A program made the translations under genes and the position numbers. Positions 1-5,330 of a stretch of 5,330 bases of DNA are shown here, one piece after another. The DNA comes from Gammaproteobacteria bacterium UBA6173. GTDB taxonomy: Bacteria > Pseudomonadota > Gammaproteobacteria > Pseudomonadales > Pseudohongiellaceae. The stretch lies in NCBI GenBank assembly GCA_002422225.1, contig DITX01000184.1, positions 1 to 5,330 of the forward strand. The letters run 5' to 3'. Every line of letters begins with the position of its first letter. Position 1 is the first letter of the stretch. The notes beneath the pieces were generated by a model. It saw only the letters and a program-made list of their open reading frames with translations. It had not been told where the DNA came from and did no database searches.

Positions 1-173
1 TGCGTTTAGGTATTGCCCAGAAACGAGCAGCGCTCAGTACCACTAACGGACGTGGTCCATGGTGGAACTCAGGTGCATCGCACATGAATCAGGCGCTACC
101 GAAAAAGTTGTTTGACAGACTAGGTCTTGTGTCGCTGATGGACAGTTACCATCAGCTCAAATATGACCTGTGA
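1..173 (+). CDS. ltrA: Group II intron reverse transcriptase/maturase, C-terminal fragment
   Basis: This is the last 56 codons (frame from position 3, stop TGA 171-173) of the intron-encoded protein, which helps the intron RNA fold and splice and copies it into DNA during retrohoming. Readable residues include RLGIAQKRAALSTTNGRGPW, then WWNSGASHMNQALPKKLFDR, then LGLVSLMDSYHQLKYDL. The GPWWNSGASHMN block and the LGLVSL motif are typical of the thumb/maturase (X) and DNA-binding region of class C group II intron proteins. The catalytic YADD reverse transcriptase centre lies upstream, outside the window. The protein ends soon after this region with no H-N-H endonuclease domain, as expected for class C. 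The stop codon abuts domain V, the normal arrangement for an ORF in domain IV. The gene is cut only by the window edge; no frameshift or stop is seen in the visible part. The symbol ltrA is the generic family name. Confidence 0.9.
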   Translation, partial: RLGIAQKRAALSTTNGRGPWWNSGASHMNQALPKKLFDRLGLVSLMDSYHQLKYDL

Positions 174-242
174 ACCGCCGTGGTACGGAACCGTATGCCC
201 GGTGGTGTGAGAGGACGGGGGAGGTAACTCCCCCTCCTACTC
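174..242 (+). ncRNA. Group II intron ribozyme domains V and VI
   Basis: Domain V is the catalytic hairpin. Its lower stem pairs ACCGCCG (174-180) with CGGTGGT (200-206), including one G-U pair; the upper stem pairs TACG (184-187) with CGTA (192-195) around a GAAC tetraloop, and T196-G197 form the two-base bulge that coordinates metal ions in this family. The catalytic triad should be C176-G177-C178. Domain VI pairs GGGGGAG (217-223) with CTCCCCC (228-234) around a GTAA (GNRA) tetraloop; the outer stem pairs GAG (209-211) with CTC (240-242) and AGG (212-214) with CCT (236-238), leaving A239 bulged as the branch-point nucleophile. Both hairpins look intact, so the element may still be able to splice. 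One small deviation is seen: an extra base at T181 in the 5' strand of domain V. Confidence 0.88.
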
Positions 243-245
243 GAT

Positions 246-348
246 CTAAAGAAATTGAGTCTTCCCCAATCATAGTGGGTGAAATCATCGCATGATCCCG
301 GAGGGATACAGTTGCAACTTACCAAGATAAAAATTGAGTCGTTCAGGC
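246..348. other. Non-coding gap between intron and tcyP 3' end
   Basis: No gene is seen in this 103-bp stretch, which begins with the intron's 3' exon. It contains a 10-bp direct repeat AAATTGAGTC (252-261 and 331-340), a small hairpin ATCCC-GGA-GGGAT (295-307) and, two bases on, a perfect 10-bp palindrome AGTTGCAACT (310-319). For tcyP on the minus strand, the arms TGAG/CTCA (348-351 and 335-338) are followed after one base by five T (333-329). This could be a weak rho-independent terminator, but a 4-bp stem with a 9-base loop is poor evidence. On the + strand, nothing resembles the start of a gene. Confidence 0.5.
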
Positions 349-1692
349 TCAGACGCCTTCCTTGATGACGGCACTGGTGATGACCCCACTGGTCATTGCA
401 CCACTGACATTCAATGCCGTTCGGCCCATGTCAATCAGCGGTTCAATAGAGATCAGCAGCGCCACCAGCGTGATGGGCAGGCCCATGGCAGGCAACACAA
501 TGAGTGCTGCAAAGGTTGCCCCGCCTCCAACGCCAGCCACACCAAATGAGCTGACAGTGATGATGCCAATCAGACTCAGAATGAAACCGGGTGCCAGGGG
601 ATCAATACCCACGGTAGGTGCTGCCATGACCGCGAGCATGGCGGGATAGATGCCAGCACAGCCGTTCTGACCAATCGTGGCTCCAAAAGATGCGGAAAGA
701 CTGGCGATTGAGGGAGGTACTTTTAGCTCATCTACCTGGGTTTTTATATTCAGCGGAATAGTTGCCGCCGAGCTGCGTGTTGCAAATGCAAAGGTCAGTA
801 CCGGCCAGATTTTACGGAAATACTCGATTGGATTGTTTCCAGTCAGGCTGAGGAGAAGCCCATGAACCACAAACATAATGGCGATAGCCACATAGGAGGC
901 AATCACAAAGCCGATCAGGTTCAGGATATCGGATCCGTTTGAGCTGGCAACCACATAGGTCATCAGTGACAAAATACCATAGGGGGTCAGGCTCATGACC
1001 AGTTTTACCAATCGCATGATGATCGCCTGAATTGTGTCAGTCGAATCCCGTATACGACCAGCATGCTCAGGTTTCTCGCGGCTGACCAGCAACGCCGCCA
1101 GTCCAAACAACATACCAAAAATGACAACGGCAATAATGGAGGTGTCTCGAGAACCGGTCAGGTCGTCAAAAATATTGGTCGGAATAAAGCGCACAATGAC
1201 TTGCGCTAGGTTTAAATCCGCAACAACTTGCTGCCGGGTTTCCAGCACGGTGGCGCGTGCGTTTTCACGGTCTCCACCGGTCATGCCTTCCGCACTCAAA
1301 CCAAAAACATTGGTGACAAGAATACCTACCAATGCCGCAATCATGGTGGTAAATACCAGAATGCCGATAACAGATGCACCAATTTTCCCAAGAGCGGCGA
1401 CCTGATGCAGTTTGACCACCGCGGCGATCATGGTGACCAGCACTAACGGCATGATAATCATACGCAGCAACGCAACATACACATCACCAGGCAAATCGGT
1501 CCAAGTCAGTGTCGGCGAAATGGCGCTAAGGTCGCCACCATGGATGACCTGCAGGAAAAAGCCAAAAACCACGCCAAGAATCAAGGCAGCAAATACTTGT
1601 TTGGCAAGGCTGGTTTCCGGGCTTTTGAGTTTAAAAAGCGCAAATGACAGGGCAATAAAAATGAGTACGCCAATGGCGGTCAGAAATGACAT
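349..1692 (-). CDS. tcyP: L-cystine symporter TcyP (YdjN family)
   Basis: This is a complete 447-residue inner-membrane carrier of the dicarboxylate/amino acid:cation symporter (DAACS, glutamate-transporter fold) family, predicted to import L-cystine with sodium as a sulfur source. It matches remembered E. coli YdjN/TcyP (about 463 aa) along its whole length, with long near-identical stretches, rather than the C4-dicarboxylate carrier DctA. Visible family landmarks are an N-terminal hydrophobic helix (about 5-20), the serine-rich re-entrant loop TRSSAATIPL (305-314), the TM7 signature GATIGQNGCAGIYPA (337-351), the second re-entrant hairpin GVAGVGGGATFAA (384-396), and the TM8 substrate-binding stretch DMGRTALNVSG (421-431) with D421, R424 and N428. 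The ATG is supported by AAGGGAG at 1707-1701 with an 8-nt spacer. The gene follows uvrD on the same strand after 94 bp and has its own candidate promoter. A different amino-acid substrate cannot be excluded from sequence alone. Confidence 0.9.
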   Translation of the reverse strand: MSFLTAIGVLIFIALSFALFKLKSPETSLAKQVFAALILGVVFGFFLQVIHGGDLSAISPTLTWTDLPGDVYVALLRMIIMPLVLVTMIAAVVKLHQVAALGKIGASVIGILVFTTMIAALVGILVTNVFGLSAEGMTGGDRENARATVLETRQQVVADLNLAQVIVRFIPTNIFDDLTGSRDTSIIAVVIFGMLFGLAALLVSREKPEHAGRIRDSTDTIQAIIMRLVKLVMSLTPYGILSLMTYVVASSNGSDILNLIGFVIASYVAIAIMFVVHGLLLSLTGNNPIEYFRKIWPVLTFAFATRSSAATIPLNIKTQVDELKVPPSIASLSASFGATIGQNGCAGIYPAMLAVMAAPTVGIDPLAPGFILSLIGIITVSSFGVAGVGGGATFAALIVLPAMGLPITLVALLISIEPLIDMGRTALNVSGAMTSGVITSAVIKEGV

Positions 1693-1700
1693 GAAGGTGA

Positions 1701-1707
1701 CTCCCTT
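1701..1707 (-). promoter_or_regulatory. Ribosome binding site of tcyP
   Basis: On the minus strand AAGGGAG lies 8 nt upstream of the ATG at 1692-1690. It is a good match to the anti-Shine-Dalgarno sequence and fixes the tcyP start. Confidence 0.75.
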
Positions 1708-1721
1708 ATTGTTGTTGGCCA

Positions 1722-1750
1722 GGTATAACTGGATAGGCGCTCGGGGGCAA
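1722..1750 (-). promoter_or_regulatory. Candidate sigma70 promoter of tcyP
   Basis: On the minus strand a -35 TTGCCC (1750-1745) and a -10 TATACC (1727-1722) are separated by exactly 17 bp; each hexamer matches consensus at four of six positions. Transcription would start near 1715, giving a leader of about 23 nt that contains the Shine-Dalgarno sequence. This would let tcyP be expressed independently of uvrD. No clear operator such as a CysB site was recognised. The match could be fortuitous. Confidence 0.45.
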
Positions 1751-1786
1751 ACGCTTTTTATTCATATGCCTATATGCGTTGTGTGC

Positions 1787-3997
1787 TTAAACCGGCTCCA
1801 GCCGTGCATAGGATAGAACCAACCATTTACTGCCCACTTCTTTGAAGTTCACTTGCACACGCGCATTTGGGCCACTGCCCTCGTAGTTCAAAACAATCCC
1901 TTCGCCGAACTTGCCATGACGAACGCGCTGACCAAGCGTTATGCCGGTATCCGGAACTTCGGCGCCAGATCGATAGGCAGGTTGTCGCCCGGGTGAAACC
2001 ATGGGTCGCTGTATGGTTGTTTTCATTCGAACCGGCTCAACAAGCTCCCTGGGCAATTCTCGTATAAACCGTGAGGGCCGGCACATAGTGACATCACCGT
2101 GTAAGCGCCGGGACTCAGCGCTGGTGATAAACAATTTTTGCATGGCGCGCGTGATGCCGACATAACACAAGCGGCGTTCTTCCTCGATTCCGTTCAGGTT
2201 TTCCATCGACATCTTGTGCGGGAATAAGCCTTCCTCCATGCCCGCCATAAACACCAGAGGAAACTCCAGGCCCTTGGCACTGTGCAAGGTCATCAGCTGC
2301 ACGGCATCATCGGACTCAGATGCCTGGGATTCACCGGCATCCAGAGCTGCCTGATCCAGAAACGCCGCAAGCACATCGGCGTCACGGGCGGGCCCATCGC
2401 CAGACTCATTGCTCGGCTCAAGCCCTCGCCATTCTTCCGCAAAACTGCGTGTCGCGGTGATCAGTTCGTCGAGGTTTTCCAGACGAGCCTGTGCCTTTTC
2501 ACCGCCCTCTTTTTCGTGATGAGGGATCAAGCCGCTGTGTTTGATGACATACGCCACCTTTTCTCCCAGCTCAATAGCAGCGCATGCCTCGTCCATGTCA
2601 TTGATCAGGCGCATAAAATTGTGTACCGCCGCAGACGCTCGCGCGGGCAACAATTTGTGATCTATGGTTTTTGTGCAGGCTTGCCAAAGCGAGCTGCCAT
2701 CCTGGCGTGCCAGGTCTCGCAGCATATCCAGGGTGCGATCACCTATGCCCCGCACCGGCACGTTAATGACGCGCTCCATGGCTGTGTCATCAAAACGGTT
2801 GATTACCAGTCTCAGATAAGCAAGGGCATTGCGGATTTCGAGGCGGTCATAAAAGCGCTGACCGCCGTAAATTCGATAGGGCATAACAACGCGCAGCAAG
2901 GCTTCCTCAAGCTCGCGTGACTGTGCGTTTGAGCGATACAGAATCGCAGCTTCCGTCAGCTTGTGGCCAGTGTTCATCCAGTCCTGCAGACGATCCACTA
3001 TAAAACGCGCCTCGTCCTGCTCGTTAAAGGCCTCGTATAAAGAAATACATTCGCCTTCCTGCCCGTCAGTCCACAGCTCTTTGCCCAGACGGCCCTGATT
3101 GTTGCCAATCAACTTGTTAGCGGCTTTCAGAATGGTGGATGTTGAGCGGTAATTCTGCTCAAGCTTGATGATCTGTGCACCGGCAAAGTCAGTGTTGAAC
3201 TGTTGAATATTCTCGATGCGGGCACCACGCCAGCCATAAATGGACTGGTCGTCATCGCCTACCACCATCAGATGACTGTTTTGACCGGCCAGAACGCGCA
3301 ACCAGGCATATTGAACGGCATTGGTATCCTGAAACTCGTCCACCAGAATATGCTGAAAACGCTGTTGGTAATGCGCCAGAAGTTCTGGATTATTCAGCCA
3401 TAACTCATGGGCACGCAGCAGAATTTCACCAAAGTCCACCATGCCGCCACGCTGACAGGCCTCTTCATAGGCCTTGTAAACGGTGATCATGGTGCGCGTG
3501 TAGTCGTCACCAAAATGTTCAATGTGGCTGGCACGCAAGCCTTCATCTTTCTGGCCATTGATGTACCACTGAATCTGGCGAGGTGGCCATTTTTCGTCAT
3601 TGACGCCCAGGGCTTTACACAAACGTTTGATCAGGCGCAGCTGATCATCGCTGTCCAGAATCTGAAAACTCTCTGGCAGATTGGCTTCGCGCCAGTGTGT
3701 ACGCAGCAGACGGTGAGCCAGCCCGTGAAAGGTGCCTACCCACATGCCGCCGATAGGCCGCTCAAGCAGCTCTTCAATACGACTGCGCATTTCGCGAGCG
3801 GCTTTATTAGTAAAAGTCACCGCCATGATGCCAAACGGCGAAACACCTTCAACCAGCATCAGCCAGGCTATTCGATGCACCAATACGCGTGTTTTTCCGC
3901 TGCCAGCGCCGGCCAATACCAGCATGCTGGCGGGTGGAGCAGCCACCGCACGGCGTTGCTCATCATTGAGGGAATCTAAAAGGTATGAAACGTCCAT
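1787..3997 (-). CDS. uvrD: DNA helicase II UvrD
   Basis: This 736-residue superfamily 1A 3'-5' DNA helicase unwinds the nicked strand in nucleotide excision repair and methyl-directed mismatch repair and removes RecA filaments. Motifs occur in order: Q-motif Q14 in NDEQRRAV, Walker A AGAGSGKTR (29-37, K35), Ia TFTNKAA (61-67), Ib GTFHGLAHRLLR (88-99), Walker B ILVDEFQDTN (217-226, D220-E221), III GDDDQSIYGWRGA (247-259), IV NYRS (282-285), V VQLMTLHSAKGLEFP (566-580) and VI EERRLCYVGITRA (606-618). The C-terminus (about 688-736, LGQRVRHGKFGEG to SYARLEPV) is the Tudor-like UvrD domain linked to RNA polymerase/UvrB contacts; it distinguishes UvrD from Rep. The start is placed at 3997 because MDVSYLLDSLND reproduces the E. 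coli N-terminus; the frame stays open to 4192 but the 65 extra residues look non-coding. There is no Shine-Dalgarno before this ATG. It is 16 residues longer than E. coli UvrD (720), about 12 of them in one insertion near 521-545. Confidence 0.97.
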   Translation of the reverse strand: MDVSYLLDSLNDEQRRAVAAPPASMLVLAGAGSGKTRVLVHRIAWLMLVEGVSPFGIMAVTFTNKAAREMRSRIEELLERPIGGMWVGTFHGLAHRLLRTHWREANLPESFQILDSDDQLRLIKRLCKALGVNDEKWPPRQIQWYINGQKDEGLRASHIEHFGDDYTRTMITVYKAYEEACQRGGMVDFGEILLRAHELWLNNPELLAHYQQRFQHILVDEFQDTNAVQYAWLRVLAGQNSHLMVVGDDDQSIYGWRGARIENIQQFNTDFAGAQIIKLEQNYRSTSTILKAANKLIGNNQGRLGKELWTDGQEGECISLYEAFNEQDEARFIVDRLQDWMNTGHKLTEAAILYRSNAQSRELEEALLRVVMPYRIYGGQRFYDRLEIRNALAYLRLVINRFDDTAMERVINVPVRGIGDRTLDMLRDLARQDGSSLWQACTKTIDHKLLPARASAAVHNFMRLINDMDEACAAIELGEKVAYVIKHSGLIPHHEKEGGEKAQARLENLDELITATRSFAEEWRGLEPSNESGDGPARDADVLAAFLDQAALDAGESQASESDDAVQLMTLHSAKGLEFPLVFMAGMEEGLFPHKMSMENLNGIEEERRLCYVGITRAMQKLFITSAESRRLHGDVTMCRPSRFIRELPRELVEPVRMKTTIQRPMVSPGRQPAYRSGAEVPDTGITLGQRVRHGKFGEGIVLNYEGSGPNARVQVNFKEVGSKWLVLSYARLEPV

Positions 3998-4003
3998 GCC
4001 GGT

Positions 4004-4012
4004 ATGATAGCA
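4004..4012 (-). promoter_or_regulatory. Candidate extended -10 promoter of uvrD
   Basis: On the minus strand TGC-TATCAT (4012-4004) is a good extended -10 element (TGn followed by a hexamer matching TATAAT at five of six positions). It lies just 6 nt upstream of the uvrD ATG, so initiation at the usual distance of 7 nt would fall on the A of the start codon, giving a leaderless mRNA. This fits the absence of a Shine-Dalgarno sequence. A perfect -35 hexamer TTGACA exists at 4038-4033, but its 23-bp spacer is too long for normal sigma70 use, so an extended -10 mode is the more likely reading. Confidence 0.45.
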
Positions 4013-4134
4013 GCCCGGCACCAATCTGGCTCTGTCAAAAAAGCGTAAAAACGACAGTAGCTTGTCGCCCTCATCATTCCGACGGCCGGCCTGCTGGCAA
4101 TTGCGCTTTTTCCTGCGCAGGCATGCTGATAAAC

Positions 4135-4154
4135 TACTGAGCCTTCGCTCGGTA
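4135..4154 (+). promoter_or_regulatory. Hairpin in the gcdH leader
   Basis: TACTGAGC (4135-4142) pairs with GCTCGGTA (4147-4154) around a CTTC tetraloop, giving an 8-bp stem with one T-G wobble. It lies 56 bp upstream of the gcdH ATG. No T-run follows on either strand, so it is not an intrinsic terminator. It may be a 5'-UTR structure that protects or regulates the gcdH message, or the two half-sites of a DNA-binding protein. The pairing is seen directly; function is unknown. Confidence 0.45.
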
Positions 4155-4199
4155 ACAGAAATTTGACCCGGGACGCAGCCCACACACGACACGTTAGCC

Positions 4200-4204
4200 A
4201 GGAG
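4200..4204 (+). promoter_or_regulatory. Ribosome binding site of gcdH
   Basis: AGGAG lies 6 nt upstream of the ATG at 4211, an ideal Shine-Dalgarno position that fixes the gcdH start. Confidence 0.85.
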
Positions 4205-4210
4205 TAGATT

Positions 4211-5330
4211 ATGTCGGCAAAATCAGACAGCGCACCTTTTGACTGGAAGGACCCATTTCTGTTTGAAGAGCTTCTGACAGAAGAAGAACGCATGATCCGT
4301 GACGCTGCTCGTCAGTATTGTCAGGAAAGGTTGTTGCCACGCGTGCGAGATGCGTACCGTAAAGAGCAGACTGACCCGGCGATTTTCCGCGAAATGGGTG
4401 AGTTGGGCCTGCTGGGTCCGGCACTGGACGGCTATGGTTGCACCGGTACCAACTACGTTAGCTACGGCCTGATTGCCCGCGAAGTGGAAGCCGTAGATTC
4501 GGGTTACCGCTCGATGTTCAGCGTACAGTCCTCCTTAGTGATGCACCCCATACACGCGTTTGGCAGCGAGGAGCAAAAGCAGAAGTTTCTTCCTAAACTG
4601 GCCTCAGGCGAATTTATTGGCTGCTTCGGCCTGACCGAACCAGACCACGGTTCCGATCCGGGCAGCATGGTTACCCGTGCGCGCACAGTTCCGGGCGGAT
4701 ACAGCCTGAGCGGTGCAAAAAACTGGATCAGCAACTCACCGTTTGCTGATGTGTTTATCGTTTGGGCTAAAAACGACGACGGCATCATCAAAGGCTTCAT
4801 CCTTGAAAAAGGCATGAAAGGCCTGTCCGCACCCAAGATTGAAGGCAAGCTTGCTCTGCGTGCGTCGGTCACCGGCGAAATCGTGATGGACGAAGTTTTT
4901 GTTCCAGAAGAAAACATGCTGCCACACGTTGAAGGCTTAAAAGGCCCGTTCAGCTGCCTGAACTCCGCACGTCTGGGCATCGCCTGGGGCGCACTCGGCG
5001 CAGCAGAAACCTGCTGGCACGCAGCACGTCAGTACGTACTGGATCGTAAACAGTTTGGCCGCCCGCTGGCTGCTAACCAGCTGATCCAGAAAAAACTCGC
5101 TGTGATGCAGACTGATATCAGCCTGGCGTTGTTGGGCTGCCTGCAGGCAACACGTCTCAAAGACCAAGGCAAGCTGGGTATCCCGACAATCTCCTTGCTC
5201 AAGCGCAACAACTGCCTGAAGGCGCTGGAAGTTGCCCGTGAAGCACGCGATATGCTGGGTGGTAACGGTATCTCTGATGAGTACCCGGTGATGCGGCACA
5301 TGCAAAACCTGGAAGTGGTGAACACCTACG
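4211..5330 (+). CDS. gcdH: Glutaryl-CoA dehydrogenase (partial, 3' end off window)
   Basis: This FAD enzyme of the acyl-CoA dehydrogenase family oxidises and decarboxylates glutaryl-CoA to crotonyl-CoA in lysine, tryptophan and glutarate catabolism, passing electrons to electron-transfer flavoprotein. Visible: 373 codons of an expected 390-395. The N-terminal helical domain starts with FDWKDPFLFEELLTEEERMI (10-29). GYRSMFSVQSSLVMHPIHAF (98-117) is a GcdH signature; R100 corresponds to the arginine that binds the substrate's free carboxylate in the human enzyme (Arg94, mature numbering). CFGLTEPDHGSDPGSM (138-153) is the flavin/substrate-binding segment of the beta domain, and DRKQFGRPLAANQLIQKKLA (278-297) is the C-terminal-domain signature. 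The final LGGNGISDEYPVMRHMQNLE leads into VVNTY; the next codon should be the catalytic Glu (of the family's YEGT motif), of which only the first base G5330 is in the window. The start is supported by AGGAG at 4200-4204. It is divergent from uvrD, with no pathway neighbours visible. Confidence 0.96.
   Translation, partial: MSAKSDSAPFDWKDPFLFEELLTEEERMIRDAARQYCQERLLPRVRDAYRKEQTDPAIFREMGELGLLGPALDGYGCTGTNYVSYGLIAREVEAVDSGYRSMFSVQSSLVMHPIHAFGSEEQKQKFLPKLASGEFIGCFGLTEPDHGSDPGSMVTRARTVPGGYSLSGAKNWISNSPFADVFIVWAKNDDGIIKGFILEKGMKGLSAPKIEGKLALRASVTGEIVMDEVFVPEENMLPHVEGLKGPFSCLNSARLGIAWGALGAAETCWHAARQYVLDRKQFGRPLAANQLIQKKLAVMQTDISLALLGCLQATRLKDQGKLGIPTISLLKRNNCLKALEVAREARDMLGGNGISDEYPVMRHMQNLEVVNTY

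Larger units (their letters stand above)
1..245 (+). mobile_element. Group II intron (class C-like), 3' end only
   Basis: This is the 3' portion of a self-splicing, retrotransposing group II intron; the ribozyme domains I-III and most of the encoded protein lie left of the window. The sequence shows the maturase C-terminus (stop at 171-173), followed immediately by a domain V hairpin (174-206) and a domain VI hairpin (209-242). The predicted 3' splice site follows T245: the intron ends in AT, matching the AY rule, and the bulged A239 in domain VI sits 7 nt from that end, the usual branch-point distance. The CGC triad in domain V (176-178) and the lack of an endonuclease domain in the protein point to class C, whose members typically insert just after transcription terminators or at attC sites. 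The 5' exon is not visible, so the target cannot be judged here. The intron lies tail-to-tail with tcyP. Class assignment is from recalled family features. Confidence 0.9.
3998..4210. other. Divergent uvrD-gcdH regulatory region
   Basis: This 213-bp gap separates the divergent starts of uvrD and gcdH. Besides the separately listed elements it holds several symmetric sequences: GGCCGGCC (4084-4091), GCAATTGC (4097-4104), CCTGCGCAGG (4112-4121) and GCATGC (4121-4126), plus an interrupted inverted repeat CTGTC/GACAG (4032-4036 and 4053-4057) around an A/T-rich core. No convincing sigma70 promoter for gcdH was found: TAAACT (4130-4135) is a possible -10 but lacks a credible -35, and TTGACC (4163-4168) lacks a -10. 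No CTGT-N8-ACAG LexA box was found by eye. Any of the palindromes could be an operator, but none was recognised as a known one. Confidence 0.5.

Noticed and set aside
334..649. Two small + strand frames opposite the 3' part of tcyP
   Set aside because: Both overlap the conserved TcyP C-terminal transport core, and neither translation is recognisable.
349..1692. C4-dicarboxylate carrier DctA or glutamate carrier GltP
   Set aside because: The family fold is shared, but the sequence follows TcyP/YdjN along its length, including the TIGQNGCAGIYPA motif in TM7.
1750..1780. AACGC/GCGTT inverted repeat with inner CATAT/ATATG arms as a uvrD terminator
   Set aside because: The stems are short and A/T-rich, and no T-run follows in the right position on the minus strand.
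2282..2920. 212-codon open frame on the + strand inside uvrD
   Set aside because: It is fully antisense to conserved UvrD coding sequence, its translation shows no recognisable domain, and no ribosome binding site was identified; treated as a shadow.
3407..3979. 190-codon open frame on the + strand inside uvrD
   Set aside because: It lies opposite conserved helicase motifs, and its translation looks like a mirror of the real frame with no family features.
4004..4038. Standard sigma70 promoter pairing TTGACA (4038-4033) with TATCAT (4009-4004)
   Set aside because: The spacer is 23 bp, well outside the 16-18 bp range; the extended -10 reading explains the site better.
3998..4192. N-terminal extension of UvrD by 65 residues to an ATG at 4192
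   Set aside because: The extension is Arg/Cys-rich with no similarity to known UvrD N-termini, overlaps the divergent promoter region, and the ATG at 3997 matches the conserved family start exactly.
3976..4424. Two minus-strand frames spanning the gcdH start
   Set aside because: They cross the divergent promoter and run antisense to the start of gcdH; their translations show no domain and they conflict with the well-supported gcdH start.
4504..4980. 158-codon open frame on the - strand inside gcdH
   Set aside because: It is antisense to highly conserved GcdH sequence; the low-complexity translation has no supporting features.

Overview
The window looks like chromosomal DNA of a gammaproteobacterium of moderate GC content. 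UvrD, the TcyP-type transporter and glutaryl-CoA dehydrogenase all read like gammaproteobacterial family members; UvrD begins with essentially the same residues as E. coli UvrD. GcdH together with this gene order would fit an environmental or marine lineage (Marinobacter or Oceanospirillales-like), but that placement is an inference from remembered protein sequences, not a search.

Layout, left to right. Positions 1-245 are the 3' end of a group II intron on the + strand, most likely class C: the last 56 codons of its reverse transcriptase/maturase, then an almost textbook domain V and domain VI with a bulged branch-point adenosine. The rest of the intron lies to the left of the window. Positions 246-348 are a short non-coding gap. 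The intron runs tail-to-tail into a minus-strand pair: tcyP (349-1692, sodium-coupled L-cystine symporter), preceded on its own strand by uvrD (1787-3997, DNA helicase II). A divergent regulatory region of 213 bp (3998-4210) separates uvrD from gcdH (4211 to beyond the right edge, + strand). The gcdH gene is cut at the first base of the codon expected to encode its catalytic glutamate.

The genes do not form one pathway. UvrD is a housekeeping repair helicase, TcyP imports cystine, and GcdH acts in lysine/tryptophan/glutarate degradation. tcyP may be co-transcribed with uvrD but has its own plausible promoter and a good ribosome binding site. The intron is the only mobile DNA seen.

I found no sign of a novel multi-gene system. 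The points most worth a second look are a possible leaderless uvrD transcript, the absence of a recognisable SOS box upstream of uvrD, a small variation in intron domain V, and a strong hairpin in the gcdH leader. All long open frames antisense to these genes were judged to be shadows.
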